Shown: positions 43,779 to 52,428, counted from the first letter of the stretch. The stretch: 56,395 nt of DNA from Opitutaceae bacterium (GCA_028284235.1 JANQSC010000030.1:1-56395); one strand, 5' to 3'. Numbers and translations: made by a program. The notes: generated from the sequence alone by a model not told the origin.

Positions 43779-44570
43779 ATGGACAAGCTAACCGAGATAA
43801 TGGACTGGAAACGTCGCGAAATCGCCGACCGCGTCCGCCCAGTGTCGGATTCCGAACTCGAGTCGGTCCGGAGCGACTCGCAAGCCGTCGCCTTCATCGA
43901 CGCCCTCAAAGCCCCGGAAGGACTCGCCGTCATCTCGGAGATCAAACGACGCTCCCCGTCCGCCGGCCAAATCAAGGATCTCGGCGCCGCCACCGACCAA
44001 GCCGAGAAATACCTGAACGCCGGAGCCGACTGTCTGTCTATCCTCACCGACGAGAAGTACTTTGGCGGACGCCTCGACGATCTTCAATCCGTCACTCGCC
44101 AATTCTCCGCTCAAGGCAAGAGCGTTCCCTGCTTGCGCAAGGACTTCATGGTCCACCCCATCCAGGTACTCGAAGCCGCCCAGTCCGGAGCGGCCGCCAT
44201 CTTAATCATCGTTCGCGCTTTGGAAGACGACGAAATGAAGGCGCTCCGTCAAGCCGCCGACGTCGCGGGGCTCGACTCCCTCTACGAAATTCACAGCGAA
44301 CCCGAGCTCGAGCGGGCGGTCGCCCACGACGCCCGAATCATTGGCGTCAACAACCGCGACCTCGCCGTATTCAAAACCGACCTCGCCTTCTCGGAACGAC
44401 TCATACCTCAATTTCCCGAAAACACCGTCGCGATCTCCGAAAGTGGAATCTGGAACCAGAAAGACGCTCGCCGCGCCCGAGACGCCGGCGCCAAAGCGAT
44501 CCTCGTTGGCGAAGCCCTAATGAAAGCGCCGTCCACACGCGCATTGATGGACGCTTTCCATTCCGCCTAG
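43779..44570 (+). CDS. trpC: indole-3-glycerol phosphate synthase
   Basis: A 263-residue TIM barrel that converts CdRP to indoleglycerol phosphate in tryptophan synthesis. Conserved motifs: ISEIKRRSPSAGQI (about 48-61), LSILTDEKYFGG, LRKDFMVHPIQV, EIHSEPELERA, IIGVNNRDL and ISESGI. The catalytic Lys, Glu and Asn set is in place. The ATG at 43779 is chosen over an in-frame extension to 43680 that overlaps the mazG promoter. rsmA follows after 9 bp, so the two form a likely operon although the pathways are unrelated. No other trp genes are in the window. Confidence 0.95.
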   Translation: MDKLTEIMDWKRREIADRVRPVSDSELESVRSDSQAVAFIDALKAPEGLAVISEIKRRSPSAGQIKDLGAATDQAEKYLNAGADCLSILTDEKYFGGRLDDLQSVTRQFSAQGKSVPCLRKDFMVHPIQVLEAAQSGAAAILIIVRALEDDEMKALRQAADVAGLDSLYEIHSEPELERAVAHDARIIGVNNRDLAVFKTDLAFSERLIPQFPENTVAISESGIWNQKDARRARDAGAKAILVGEALMKAPSTRALMDAFHSA

Positions 44571-44579
44571 GCTCGAGCG

Positions 44580-45407
44580 ATGTCCTCCCCGCTTTCGCCG
44601 TCCGAAACGAGAACGCTGCTCGAACGACTCGGGCACAATCCCGTCCGGAAGCTCGGACAGAATTTTCTAATAGACGGCAACATCGTTCGCAAATCGCTCG
44701 AACTCGCTCGCATTGCTCCAGGCGATACAGTTGTCGAAGTCGGGCCTGGGCTTGGCACATTGACGCGGGCGCTGCTCGACTCCGGAGCCTCGGTGTATTC
44801 AGTCGAAAAAGACAAGCGACTGGCCGCGCACATGCAGTCGATCGAGTCCGAATGCGACGAACGACTGCACGTCGTCCAAGGGGACGCCATGGACCTCCCC
44901 CTAGCGGGACTTCCCAGCGAAATCGACTCGTTCAAAGTCGTCGCCAACCTTCCCTACGCAATATCGACGCCTTGGATGGAAGCGGTCATCAACGGCCCCC
45001 CGCCTCAGAGTATGACGCTTATGCTGCAAAAGGAAGCCGCCCAGCGATTCGTCGCCGCCTCCGGCAGCAAGCAGTTCGGGAGCATCAGCATTTTTCTTCA
45101 AGCAGCCTTCGATCCCGCTTACTCACACAATGTTGCCGCCAGTTGCTTCTATCCCAAACCCGACGTCGGCTCTCGCCTACTCCATCTGGAAAAAAAAGAC
45201 GACCCCTACCGTTTCCCTAAAGCCGACCGTGAACTCATTCGCGATCTATTCAAACAACGTCGAAAACAAGTCGGGTCTCTCCTCAAGAAATCCCCTTCGA
45301 CTCGAGCGAGCGCCTGGCGCCACCGGCTTGAGTCCCTCGGCATCGACCCCAGCGCTCGACCCGAGCAAGTGAGCATCGCGAACTGGATACAGTTGAGCAA
45401 GGGTTAG
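44580..45407 (+). CDS. rsmA: 16S rRNA dimethyladenosine transferase
   Basis: A 275-residue KsgA/RsmA enzyme. It methylates two adjacent adenosines in the 3'-terminal helix of 16S rRNA during small subunit maturation. SAM motif I is VEVGPGLGTLTRALL (about 50-64), the acidic VEKDKR loop follows, and the catalytic NLPYAIST motif is at about 123-130. The start GQNFLIDGNIV near residue 28 is typical. It lies 9 bp after trpC on the same strand. Confidence 0.95.
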   Translation: MSSPLSPSETRTLLERLGHNPVRKLGQNFLIDGNIVRKSLELARIAPGDTVVEVGPGLGTLTRALLDSGASVYSVEKDKRLAAHMQSIESECDERLHVVQGDAMDLPLAGLPSEIDSFKVVANLPYAISTPWMEAVINGPPPQSMTLMLQKEAAQRFVAASGSKQFGSISIFLQAAFDPAYSHNVAASCFYPKPDVGSRLLHLEKKDDPYRFPKADRELIRDLFKQRRKQVGSLLKKSPSTRASAWRHRLESLGIDPSARPEQVSIANWIQLSKG

Positions 45408-45457
45408 CGAAGGGTGAAGGACCTATTCGGCTTCCCGTTAGAACAATACCAGAATCA

Positions 45458-45538
45458 GGTAGGGACGGACCGCCGGGCCGTCCGAACGATTTGTTCTTTC
45501 CGCCACTGCTGCGGCTCGCCCGGCGGTCGAGCCCTACC
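45458..45538. repeat. REPIN-like element, family A copy 4
   Basis: GGTAGGGACGGACCGCCGGGC faces GCCCGGCGGTCGAGCCCTACC. It sits between the convergent rsmA and the small lexA-linked gene. Confidence 0.85.
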
Positions 45539-45585
45539 TTAAACTCCTTACGACTGATTTTTGATCGCCTCTAAACCTTCAACAC

Positions 45586-45753
45586 TCATTCGGTCGGTTC
45601 TGAAGCAGTCGCGCTCCGAATCAACCCGCCATTGGCCAGCAGCATCCAGCGCTGGCGCCGACTGCGATCCCGATCCGAAAACTCAAGCAGCCGGCGAACC
45701 ATGTTTTCGCTGCGGCTGTCCTCGACGATTATGTCCTTGTATCGCTTATCCAT
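45586..45753 (-). CDS. small basic protein, third gene of lexA operon
   Basis: A 55-residue product (MDKRYKDIIVEDSRSENMV, then a basic stretch FSDRDRSRRQRWMLL). It begins 2 bp after the stop of the upstream small gene (TAG-TG-ATG), so translation is probably coupled. No family recognised. If the transcript starts at lexA it would be part of the SOS response. Confidence 0.45.
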   Translation of the reverse strand: MDKRYKDIIVEDSRSENMVRRLLEFSDRDRSRRQRWMLLANGGLIRSATASEPTE

Positions 45754-45755
45754 CA

Positions 45756-46037
45756 CTATCCAATCTCCAATTCGTATTTACTCTCCAAGTACGTGATCAC
45801 ATCGCCCAATCGCGTTGCCCCGTCTTCACCCGCTCTCGCGCCTCGCCCCACCAAGTCGTAGTACTCGCTCGGTTCGAACAGCTGCCCTTCAAGGCGACGA
45901 TTCAACGCGTCCGCCAAGGCGTCGCATCGGGCGAGACGGCTATCGGAGAGGCCCGCCGATCCCTCGGCAGAACCCGACCGATATCCATCCGTTTTCCCTC
46001 CTTCCAGAGAGCGCGACAATCCCTCCACTCCAATCAC
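45756..46037 (-). CDS. small protein, second gene of lexA operon
   Basis: A 93-residue product starting with GTG whose bases overlap the lexA TGA stop (GTGA), a strong sign of translational coupling. The sequence has a Gly-rich N-terminus and a helical C-terminal half (RLARCDALADALNRRLEG, TRLGDVITYLESKYELEIG). No family recognised. In other bacteria lexA is often linked to imuA/imuB or sulA-like genes; neither is seen here, and this product is too short for them. Confidence 0.55.
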   Translation of the reverse strand: MIGVEGLSRSLEGGKTDGYRSGSAEGSAGLSDSRLARCDALADALNRRLEGQLFEPSEYYDLVGRGARAGEDGATRLGDVITYLESKYELEIG

Positions 46038-46642
46038 TGGAACACCTTTCTAGTCAACGCGACCACCACTCCCTGCACGACCAATTCCCGAACCGGAATC
46101 AAATCCGGGTAGTCCGGATTCTCCGCCTTCAGGTACGGTTTCCCGTCGTTCATTACGAACCGCTTCAGCGTCGTTTCCCCGTCAATGAGAGCCGCAACCA
46201 CATCCCCATCGCGCGGCTCCCGGTATTCGAGGACCACGACGTCGCCCTCTTGAATGTGGGCGTCGATCATCGACTCGCCCCGAACCGTCAAGGCGAAGGT
46301 CCGAGCCGACTCCGACACGCCGATGGACGCGAGATCCACACCCACGCCGCCCTCGGCATTCTCCTCCTCGGTTGTCGGCAAACCCGCCGGGATCGCCCCC
46401 AGCAACGGCACTTGACTGAATGGACGGGCGCTCAACGGAACCAAATCGCCCGGCAAGCGCCGCAAAAAGCCCTTTCGCTCCAAGGCCTTCAAGTGATTGA
46501 CCGCCGCGGTCTGACTGGCGAATCCGAAATGACGCTGGATTGCGCGCGTCGAAGGCATCTTCCCACTCAGGGCACGCTGTTTCCGAACGAATTCGAGCAC
46601 TTCGCGCTGCCTCCGAGTAAGCAAATCCTTATTAGTGTTCAT
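46034..46642 (-). CDS. lexA: SOS repressor LexA
   Basis: A 202-residue product from the ATG at 46642 (a GTG at 46648 is also possible). N-terminal winged helix-turn-helix: LLTRRQREVLEFVRKQ...MPSTRAIQRHFGFASQTAAVNHLKAL. The cleavage site is the Ala-Gly in AIPAGLP, and the S24 Ser/Lys dyad is in TVRGESMIDAHI and ETTLKRF. DNA damage should trigger autocleavage via RecA. The recognition helix differs from E. coli, as expected where the SOS box is different. An 18-bp perfect palindrome covers its start codon, a probable self-operator. Confidence 0.95.
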   Translation of the reverse strand: MNTNKDLLTRRQREVLEFVRKQRALSGKMPSTRAIQRHFGFASQTAAVNHLKALERKGFLRRLPGDLVPLSARPFSQVPLLGAIPAGLPTTEEENAEGGVGVDLASIGVSESARTFALTVRGESMIDAHIQEGDVVVLEYREPRDGDVVAALIDGETTLKRFVMNDGKPYLKAENPDYPDLIPVRELVVQGVVVALTRKVFQ

Positions 46643-46650
46643 GAACACTA
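46633..46650. promoter_or_regulatory. palindromic putative LexA operator
   Basis: TAGTGTTCATGAACACTA is an 18-bp perfect palindrome overlapping the lexA start. The core GTTC-AT-GAAC resembles the GTTC/GAAC half-sites of LexA boxes in Verrucomicrobia and Gram-positives, but with a 2-bp spacer instead of 4. Confidence in autoregulation is moderate. Confidence 0.6.
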
Positions 46651-46815
46651 TATAGATCAGGGCATCCGCAACCTGTCAAACTGGAAAGTGATAAATACCT
46701 GAAATTTTTTTCGCCCGTTTTGTCGCAAATTTGGCCGTTGCGCCGCCCTTATCGGAACCGACGAACTCAAATTCCAAATTATGGATACGTATATGCGCTT
46801 AGCGCCTATTTTTTC

Positions 46816-47030
46816 TAGAATGACCTCTACCAAAAATGCTAGGTGCTCACCCTAATTCCGATGGGCAATCCCCTGAAAAACCTACAGTTTCGCGCAAACC
46901 TGTAAAAACAGTGCACGGAAGTGCTTGATATCGGGAAGATACACCCATAAATATAGTGACATAATAACAATTTCCCTCCCAACACACCCACACCTGCCAG
47001 GCCGCTATTCATAGCGGCCTGGCCTTTTTT
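46816..47030 (+). ncRNA. candidate small RNA, possibly 6S-like
   Basis: A TAGAAT -10 element (46816-46821) lies ahead of a gene-free, structured stretch that ends in a strong terminator, predicting an RNA of about 200 nt. Visible helices: GC-AGGTG (46839-46846) with CACCT-GC (46991-46997) closing the molecule; TACAGTTT/AAACCTGTA; GCAC-GGAA-GTGC. GGGCAATCCCCTGA recalls the GGGC-AGTCCCCTGA segment of 6S RNA. Size and long closing stem also fit, but the 3' half is not conserved enough to be sure. Confidence 0.35.
46996..47030 (+). terminator. intrinsic terminator
   Basis: A 13-bp perfect stem GCCAGGCCGCTAT/ATAGCGGCCTGGC with a TC loop, followed by C and six T (47025-47030). No plus-strand gene ends here, so it implies an upstream plus-strand RNA. 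Confidence 0.85.
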
Positions 47031-47145
47031 ACGGACGAATCCGACTCCAGCGAGCGCTTCGCTGCCCAAATGGGGCCGTCAATGACCCGTCCGATCGGCC
47101 GATGCGACTGGGCGTCGCGTCTGACAGGTCAAACCTTCGATCCGA

Positions 47146-49728
47146 TTATTCGCCCACGGCGCCTACGACCACTTCCACGCGATCGTTCGCTCGAAGGAAG
47201 CGCGACGCGAAGGCCGCCAGCCGGTCCACGGTCACCGCGTCGATCCGTTCGTCGTAGGCCCTCCAGTCGTTGGCCGGCAATCCATAGGCGACATTCATCG
47301 CCGCCTGACTCGCGCAAGCAGCGTTGGTCTGCATGCTCATTCGGCGCGACGCTTTCAAACGGGTCTTGCAACGCTCCAGCTCGCCGTCCAGCAATCCGCC
47401 CTCCTGAATTCGGGCCACTTCTTTTTCAAGCTCTTCGATTACTCTCGGATAGCCCTCGCTCGACGTCCCTGCGTAAAAGTAGAACAGCGCGGTATCCAGC
47501 CCAACGATACGGCTGGAGCGAACGAAGTAGGCCAAACTCAGCTCTTCGCGCACCTTTTCGAAGAGATTGCTCGACATCCCGCTGAAAATTTCGTCCGCCA
47601 CTTCCGAAACGTAGAAATCCGGATCGAGCAAACCTGGACCCGGGTAGCCGTGGAACACAACCGCCTGCTGCCGATCCATCGGTTCGCGGTGGCGCCCCGG
47701 CTCCGCAGGGCCCTCGAAGGTCCACTCCGACCGCGCTTTTTCGCCTGTTGGCAGTTTCGCGAGCATTTCCTCCAGGCGCGGCGTGACCACGGACACGTCG
47801 AACTGGCCCGATACCGCGACGGAAACATTTCCCGCAGTCAGGAACCGGTTTCGAAGGGCCGTCATGTCCGACAAAACGAGCGGCTCGACCGACTCCAGCG
47901 AACCCGATCCGCCGAGGCAAAATGGATGACTCCCGAAAAACCGCCGACGCAAGACGCGACGCCCCGCCGCGACGATGTCGTCCAAGTCTTCCTTTATCGC
48001 CGCCATGTGAGCCGATTTCTCCAAGGAAAACGTCTCCTCCGTGAAATTCGGGTACAAGAGCGACTGCTCGAACAAATCCAATGCGAGATCCACGTCGGAA
48101 GGCAGCGCGTCGATCCCAAAGCCAAGGCTGTTGTTGCCCGAAAACTCGTAGAAACTCCCTCCTACGCTCTCGATCGCGGACGCGACCTCCAAAGCCGTTC
48201 GCTTTTCCGTGTCCTTCGTCAACAAAGTCGCCAACAACGAAGTCGACCCCTGTTTTCCCGGCATCTCGAGCAACGAGCCGCCATTCATGACCAGCCGGAG
48301 ATGCATATTGGGGAGTCGATTGTTCTCTCGGAGCAACAGCGCGCTGCCGTTGGCCTGGACATGCGTTTCGAAGTCCAGCGAGGGACGAGAAACGCTCGCC
48401 GAGTCCGAATCAGTCGTAGCTGAGGAAAGCGGATTCAAAGTAATTGTGGAAAGCCGGTCACGCCGCAGCCACTTTTTCAAAACACGAAATAGTTCGGAAG
48501 GCGTTACCTCCGACACGCGTCGCAAGTAGTTTTCCGCGTAGCCCACGTCGCCGATTACGACTTCCGCCGCCCCTAGTTTCGACGCCTGGCCGCTGACCGT
48601 CTTGCGCGCGTTGATCTCCGCGGAAATCACTTGGCGGACCGCTTTTCCCACGCGCTCGGCCGTAAAGTCGTCGACCGTCAGAGACTCCAAATACGCGTGC
48701 AAGGCCGCAATCGCCCCCTCTCGTTTGCCCGGATCGCAAACGAGAGCGATGTAGAAAACGCCCACCGTCCCAGGTGTCCAGTTGGACGCGTCCACCGCGT
48801 GGGCCCACTGCGTTTCCTCACGGAGATGAGCGGAGAGCATGGAGCTGTTACCGCTCCCCAGGATCAGAGAAAGCACGTCGAGAATGGGCGTGTCGGGATC
48901 GGTAAGACCCGGAGTCTGAAAACCGGCTCCCACCCGGGAAATATGCACATCCTCATAGAGGTGGGCGGAGCGCTCGGCCAATTGAACCGGCTCCGACGGT
49001 ACCCAGACGTTCGGCAGCGAACGCCGGCTGAGTCCGCCAAAGTCGCGTTCGACTTTCCCCTTCATTTCCGCGACATCGAAATCCCCCGCGACGACCAGCG
49101 CCGCGTTGTTCGGAACATAGCGCTCACGATAGTAGGCGATCAGGTCGTCCCGGGTAACTTGCGAAAACAGATCCTTGTAACCAATAATCGGATATCGATA
49201 CGGATGCTCTTTGAACGAGGTTTCGAAGAGGGCTTTGGAGAGTTTCTGGTCCGGGTCGTCCTCCCCCATGTCGATTTCCCGCAGAATGACGTCCCGCTCC
49301 TTTTCCACTTCTTCGGCGGGCAAGGTCGACCGGAAGACCGAGTCGCTCAGCACGTCGAGGGCCACGTCCACGTTTTCCGACGGTATGTCTATATAATAGA
49401 CGGTGCGATCGAAGGTCGTATACGCGTTGATGTAGCCGCCCGCGGACTGGACGTTCTCCGAAATCTCCCTCCCCTGCCGTTTTTCCGTACCTTTGAAGAG
49501 CATGTGTTCCAGGTAGTGGGAAAGGCCGGAACCAATCTTGTCCCCTTCGTGGATGCTTCCCGTTTTCACCCAGACTTGAGCCGAGCACACCTCGAGAGCC
49601 CGATCCGGCTTTAGCAAAACCGTGAGCCCATTCTTCAAGGTAAAACGTTCGACGGGCTCGCGCAGAAGCGGAGCGATCAAAGACCGGGTGTGTTCGGCGG
49701 AACGGGGAGCGTTCGGGTATTCAGGCAT
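47146..49728 (-). CDS. M16 family zinc metallopeptidase (insulinase/pitrilysin type)
   Basis: An 860-residue, two-module M16 protein. The first module carries the inverted zinc motif HxxEH in SGLSHYLEHMLFKG (about 68-78), with AGGYINAYTTFDRTVYY following. The second module (about 430-860) has the same fold but no HxxEH (LLEMPGKQGSTSLLATLL), as usual. A conserved R/Y pair near the C-terminus is present (RVSRASRRMSMQ region and YFVRSSRIVG). No signal peptide is obvious, so cytoplasmic or periplasmic peptide degradation is possible. ATG at 49728 (a TTG precedes). Confidence 0.93.
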   Translation of the reverse strand: MPEYPNAPRSAEHTRSLIAPLLREPVERFTLKNGLTVLLKPDRALEVCSAQVWVKTGSIHEGDKIGSGLSHYLEHMLFKGTEKRQGREISENVQSAGGYINAYTTFDRTVYYIDIPSENVDVALDVLSDSVFRSTLPAEEVEKERDVILREIDMGEDDPDQKLSKALFETSFKEHPYRYPIIGYKDLFSQVTRDDLIAYYRERYVPNNAALVVAGDFDVAEMKGKVERDFGGLSRRSLPNVWVPSEPVQLAERSAHLYEDVHISRVGAGFQTPGLTDPDTPILDVLSLILGSGNSSMLSAHLREETQWAHAVDASNWTPGTVGVFYIALVCDPGKREGAIAALHAYLESLTVDDFTAERVGKAVRQVISAEINARKTVSGQASKLGAAEVVIGDVGYAENYLRRVSEVTPSELFRVLKKWLRRDRLSTITLNPLSSATTDSDSASVSRPSLDFETHVQANGSALLLRENNRLPNMHLRLVMNGGSLLEMPGKQGSTSLLATLLTKDTEKRTALEVASAIESVGGSFYEFSGNNSLGFGIDALPSDVDLALDLFEQSLLYPNFTEETFSLEKSAHMAAIKEDLDDIVAAGRRVLRRRFFGSHPFCLGGSGSLESVEPLVLSDMTALRNRFLTAGNVSVAVSGQFDVSVVTPRLEEMLAKLPTGEKARSEWTFEGPAEPGRHREPMDRQQAVVFHGYPGPGLLDPDFYVSEVADEIFSGMSSNLFEKVREELSLAYFVRSSRIVGLDTALFYFYAGTSSEGYPRVIEELEKEVARIQEGGLLDGELERCKTRLKASRRMSMQTNAACASQAAMNVAYGLPANDWRAYDERIDAVTVDRLAAFASRFLRANDRVEVVVGAVGE

Positions 49729-49812
49729 CAATTTATCTGGAAATGGTTCGAGAATAGCGGGACTCGACGACGCAAAACGCGCCTCTACCGACTCCCACGG
49801 TTGTCGCGCGGG

Positions 49813-50253
49813 CTAGAGCGTTTCGATTACTTTGTACCGCGGACGCTTCATCCGTGGGCGTTCTGGCTTGAACGGCTTGAGGAACGCATCCTTGAAATCG
49901 TATATCGAAGTGAAATCCTCCTTGGTGTCGTCTTCGTTCTTACTGAAAACGCCGTAGTCGATCAGGTTGAAGACCATCTCACCAATGTCCTCGCACCGAT
50001 TCAGCCCCCAGGACGTCAAAACCGTGTACGCCAGCGGCCCAAACTGGTCGAGCGCGTACTCCCGCGCCCCTTCCAGCAGCTCCTGCCCCGTCACGTGCCG
50101 CTGGGTCTTGGTAACGACTTTGCCTTTGCGCTTGCGCTCCTTGTCCATGGTGAAGTCCAAGGCCTCTTTCAAGAATCCGTAGGCTTCCTTGGTGTAACGA
50201 TCGTCCTCTTTGACAATCAAACCCACCATTTCTCTGAAATTCTGCTTCTTCAT
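49813..50253 (-). CDS. Verrucomicrobia/Planctomycetes-restricted conserved protein (Minf_1886-like)
   Basis: A 146-residue protein with the features of the family annotated in public databases as Minf_1886/Verruc_Plancto-restricted: FREMVGLIVKEDDRYTKEAYGFLKEAL at the start, HVTGQELLEGAREYALDQFGPLAYTVLTSWG in the middle, and CEDIGEMVFNLIDYGVFSKNEDD near the end. Its function is unknown. It follows the M16 gene's upstream spacer (80 bp) on the same strand and is divergent from mog. A useful lineage marker. Confidence 0.85.
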   Translation of the reverse strand: MKKQNFREMVGLIVKEDDRYTKEAYGFLKEALDFTMDKERKRKGKVVTKTQRHVTGQELLEGAREYALDQFGPLAYTVLTSWGLNRCEDIGEMVFNLIDYGVFSKNEDDTKEDFTSIYDFKDAFLKPFKPERPRMKRPRYKVIETL

Positions 50254-50456
50254 CTAATGCGGAATCGATCGACCGCGACCGGCGGATGCGACAATTCCGT
50301 AACCCACTCCGCTCCGGGCAAACTGTCAATCCCGCATCTCGCCGCCGACCCGAATCAGATTGTATTCGACCCGAGCATTGGCAATTCTGCCCATCGAATC
50401 GCCCGCCGATGATCGCTCGTCGGCCACTTCGTTTCCACTACGCAAAACACCGAGCC

Positions 50457-51002
50457 ATGAAACCAAACGCGAAAATCGGCGTAATCAACGTCTCCGACCG
50501 CGCCTCCCAAGGCATTTACGAGGACATTCCCGGCAAAGTCTGCGTGGCGCTCCTGGAAGAGTGGCTCGTCACCCCCTTCACGGTCGAGTACGCGGTCGTG
50601 CCCGACGAAGCCGACCAAATCCAGTCGACACTTGTCCGCTTTAGCGACGAGGAAAATTGTAGTTTAATTGTAACGACAGGCGGGACCGGCCCGGCGGAGC
50701 GCGACATCACTCCGGAAGCCACCGAAGCGGTCTGTCATAAAATGCTGCCCGGTTTTGGGGAAGCCATGCGCAACGCCTCCCTCAAGTTTGTCCCCACCGC
50801 GATCCTGTCGCGTCAAACCGCGGGCATTCGAGGGTCCAGCCTGATCGTCAACCTGCCCGGAAAACCCAAGGCGATTCGCGAAAATCTCGAGGCCGTCTTC
50901 CCTGCGATTCCGTACTGCGTCGATCTGATCGGCGGCGCCTACCTCGAGACTAACGAAGCCGTCATGAAGGCCTTCCGGCCTAAGCAAAAACCGAGTTCGT
51001 AG
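50457..51002 (+). CDS. mog: molybdopterin adenylyltransferase
   Basis: A 181-residue MogA-type enzyme, which adenylates molybdopterin before molybdate insertion. KIGVINVSDRASQGIYEDIPG opens the fold; the signature TTGGTGPAERDITPEA (about 75-90) is intact, followed by IRGSSLIVNLPGKPKAI and the C-terminal acidic helix. Length fits the family. The ATG at 50457 starts the domain; the frame continues upstream but without homology. It implies molybdenum-cofactor-dependent enzymes elsewhere in the genome. Confidence 0.93.
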   Translation: MKPNAKIGVINVSDRASQGIYEDIPGKVCVALLEEWLVTPFTVEYAVVPDEADQIQSTLVRFSDEENCSLIVTTGGTGPAERDITPEATEAVCHKMLPGFGEAMRNASLKFVPTAILSRQTAGIRGSSLIVNLPGKPKAIRENLEAVFPAIPYCVDLIGGAYLETNEAVMKAFRPKQKPSS

Positions 51003-51040
51003 AAGGCGTCGAATAAATGGGTGTAATACGGTTTCATTGG

Positions 51041-51156
51041 TAGGGCCTTCGCTTGCGAAGCAAGCGCCGCGTAGGTTGAGTTTCTCGTTGCCTCCGCGGC
51101 GTGGCGCATCCGTCTTCGCTCTGCGAGCTACGCCGAGACCAGAGCGCCAGCCCTAC
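51041..51156. repeat. REP-like element, family C (long copy with insert)
   Basis: TAGGGCCTTCGCTTGCGAAG opens, and GAGCGCCAGCCCTAC closes. Between them lies an inverted copy of the GTCTCGGCGTAGC...CGAAGACGGAT string seen at 31850. The copy is 116 bp against 80 bp for the simple one. Confidence 0.75.
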
Positions 51157-51190
51157 TTCTTAGACTCGCTGGACGCTCGAATACCGTTTC

Positions 51191-52087
51191 TCAATTCGAC
51201 TCCACCGGAAACGCCCCCAAAGTCTGGCGCAGGAGCTCCGGCACCACGGGCTTCACCAAGTTCGCGTCGAAGAACGACTCCTCGCAATCTCGAGGCAGTC
51301 CGCTGAGAGCGACAATGCGCATCGCCCTGGCCCGTTCCCGTTCGCGGCAAAACGACGCCAGTTCGTGACCCGACAGGCCCGGCAGCGACACATCGAATAC
51401 GCCAAATTCGAAGACTCCACCGTTCTCGATGGCCTCGATCGCGCTTTCGGCGTCGCCAACGGCTTCGACCTCCAGCCCCCAACGGTTGAAATGCTTGAGC
51501 AACACACTTCGGTACAGCGCGTTATCCTCGACGAAAAGCAATCGTCGGCCATACAAACTTGCCGTTCGCTTTCCACTCGGATTCCCGTAACTTGAATCTG
51601 GATACGACAATGTAATCCCGCTGGCCACGATTCGATCGCCCATGGGGCTCATCCCGAAATTCAAACCCACACCGAGCAAAGTGCAGAGCGACTGGATTCT
51701 CTGAACCGACAAGCCGTCGTCCTCCGAATTGCGAAACCGGCACTGCTGGGCGATGGGATCGAATCGGCTCCACTGAGTCAGTCGCGAGCTGACAATCAAC
51801 TCGACATCAACGGAAAGCTCCGTCGCCCTCGAGCAGCGCAATTCAATTTCAAGCTCGCCCCGATACAGGCGCTCCCAAGCGTAGTGCAAGACCACCGTGA
51901 GCAGCTCCCCTACCGCTTTTTGAGGACCTACCAGCGAGTCTGGCAATTCCTTGTCGAACTTGCACGCGATTGACTTCTCCGAGCCCTCCACGGCCAGAGT
52001 GCTGATCCGCTGGCGCACCATACGCCGCAAGTCGAATTCCCGCGATTGGATCCAATCGCTCCCAAATTTTGTTTCATTCCAATTCAT
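51191..52087 (-). CDS. degenerate kinase ATPase domain fused to a receiver
   Basis: A 298-residue product (frame open to 52192; ATG at 52087 gives MNWNETKFGSD). C-terminal receiver (about 182-290): RLLFVEDNALYRSVLLKHF, the phosphorylatable Asp in FGVFDVSLPGLSG, Ser/Thr in LSGLPRD and Lys in LVKPV. The N-terminal half follows the outline of the HATPase domain of hybrid kinases (LPDSLVGPQKAVGELLTVVLHYAWERLYRGELEIEL), but the N-box asparagine and the G1/G2 glycine boxes are missing, and there is no HisKA. It may receive phosphate from the hybrid kinase downstream on the same strand (52466). Confidence 0.75.
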   Translation of the reverse strand: MNWNETKFGSDWIQSREFDLRRMVRQRISTLAVEGSEKSIACKFDKELPDSLVGPQKAVGELLTVVLHYAWERLYRGELEIELRCSRATELSVDVELIVSSRLTQWSRFDPIAQQCRFRNSEDDGLSVQRIQSLCTLLGVGLNFGMSPMGDRIVASGITLSYPDSSYGNPSGKRTASLYGRRLLFVEDNALYRSVLLKHFNRWGLEVEAVGDAESAIEAIENGGVFEFGVFDVSLPGLSGHELASFCRERERARAMRIVALSGLPRDCEESFFDANLVKPVVPELLRQTLGAFPVESN

Positions 52088-52328
52088 AGGTTCAGATTCC
52101 GCTTTGCTCCGCATGTTCATTCGAGACACCTGATCACAGCTCGCGGCGCGCAAAGACTCCCTCCATTCTAGCGCGGTCGAGGCCCTCGCCACAAGAGAGC
52201 GAACACCCGCGGCGCTTTAGGGGTTTCGCCTCGCGATCCGAGGGGCTAGGGGCGATGGCTCAAGACTCGCTGAGCTGACCTACCCACGAATTCCCGCGAG
52301 CCCTACCGAAACGGGCCAATCCAAGTCT

Positions 52329-52428
52329 TAATCCTAATCATAATCTTAATCATAATCCTAGTCATAATCATACTCTTATTCACCTCCAACCCCCGATCGG
52401 TTTTTGATTAAGATTAGGATTAGGATTA
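52329..52428. repeat. TAATCC hexamer array with long inverted pairing
   Basis: The 24-bp arms 52329-52352 and 52405-52428 are complementary with one mismatch. Both are built of hexamers (TAATCC/TAATCA; ATTAGG/ATTAAG), giving a telomere-like pattern. It occupies the 378-bp gap 52088-52465 between the receiver protein and the kinase. The rest of that gap has no gene. Confidence 0.8.

Noticed and set aside
43598-45220. 540-codon plus-strand frame across trpC and rsmA
   Set aside because: Arg-rich out-of-frame shadow that crosses two well-supported genes.
52329-52428. CRISPR or telomere sequence
   Set aside because: Hexamer units are degenerate, in inverted rather than direct order over a short stretch, and internal to the chromosome segment.
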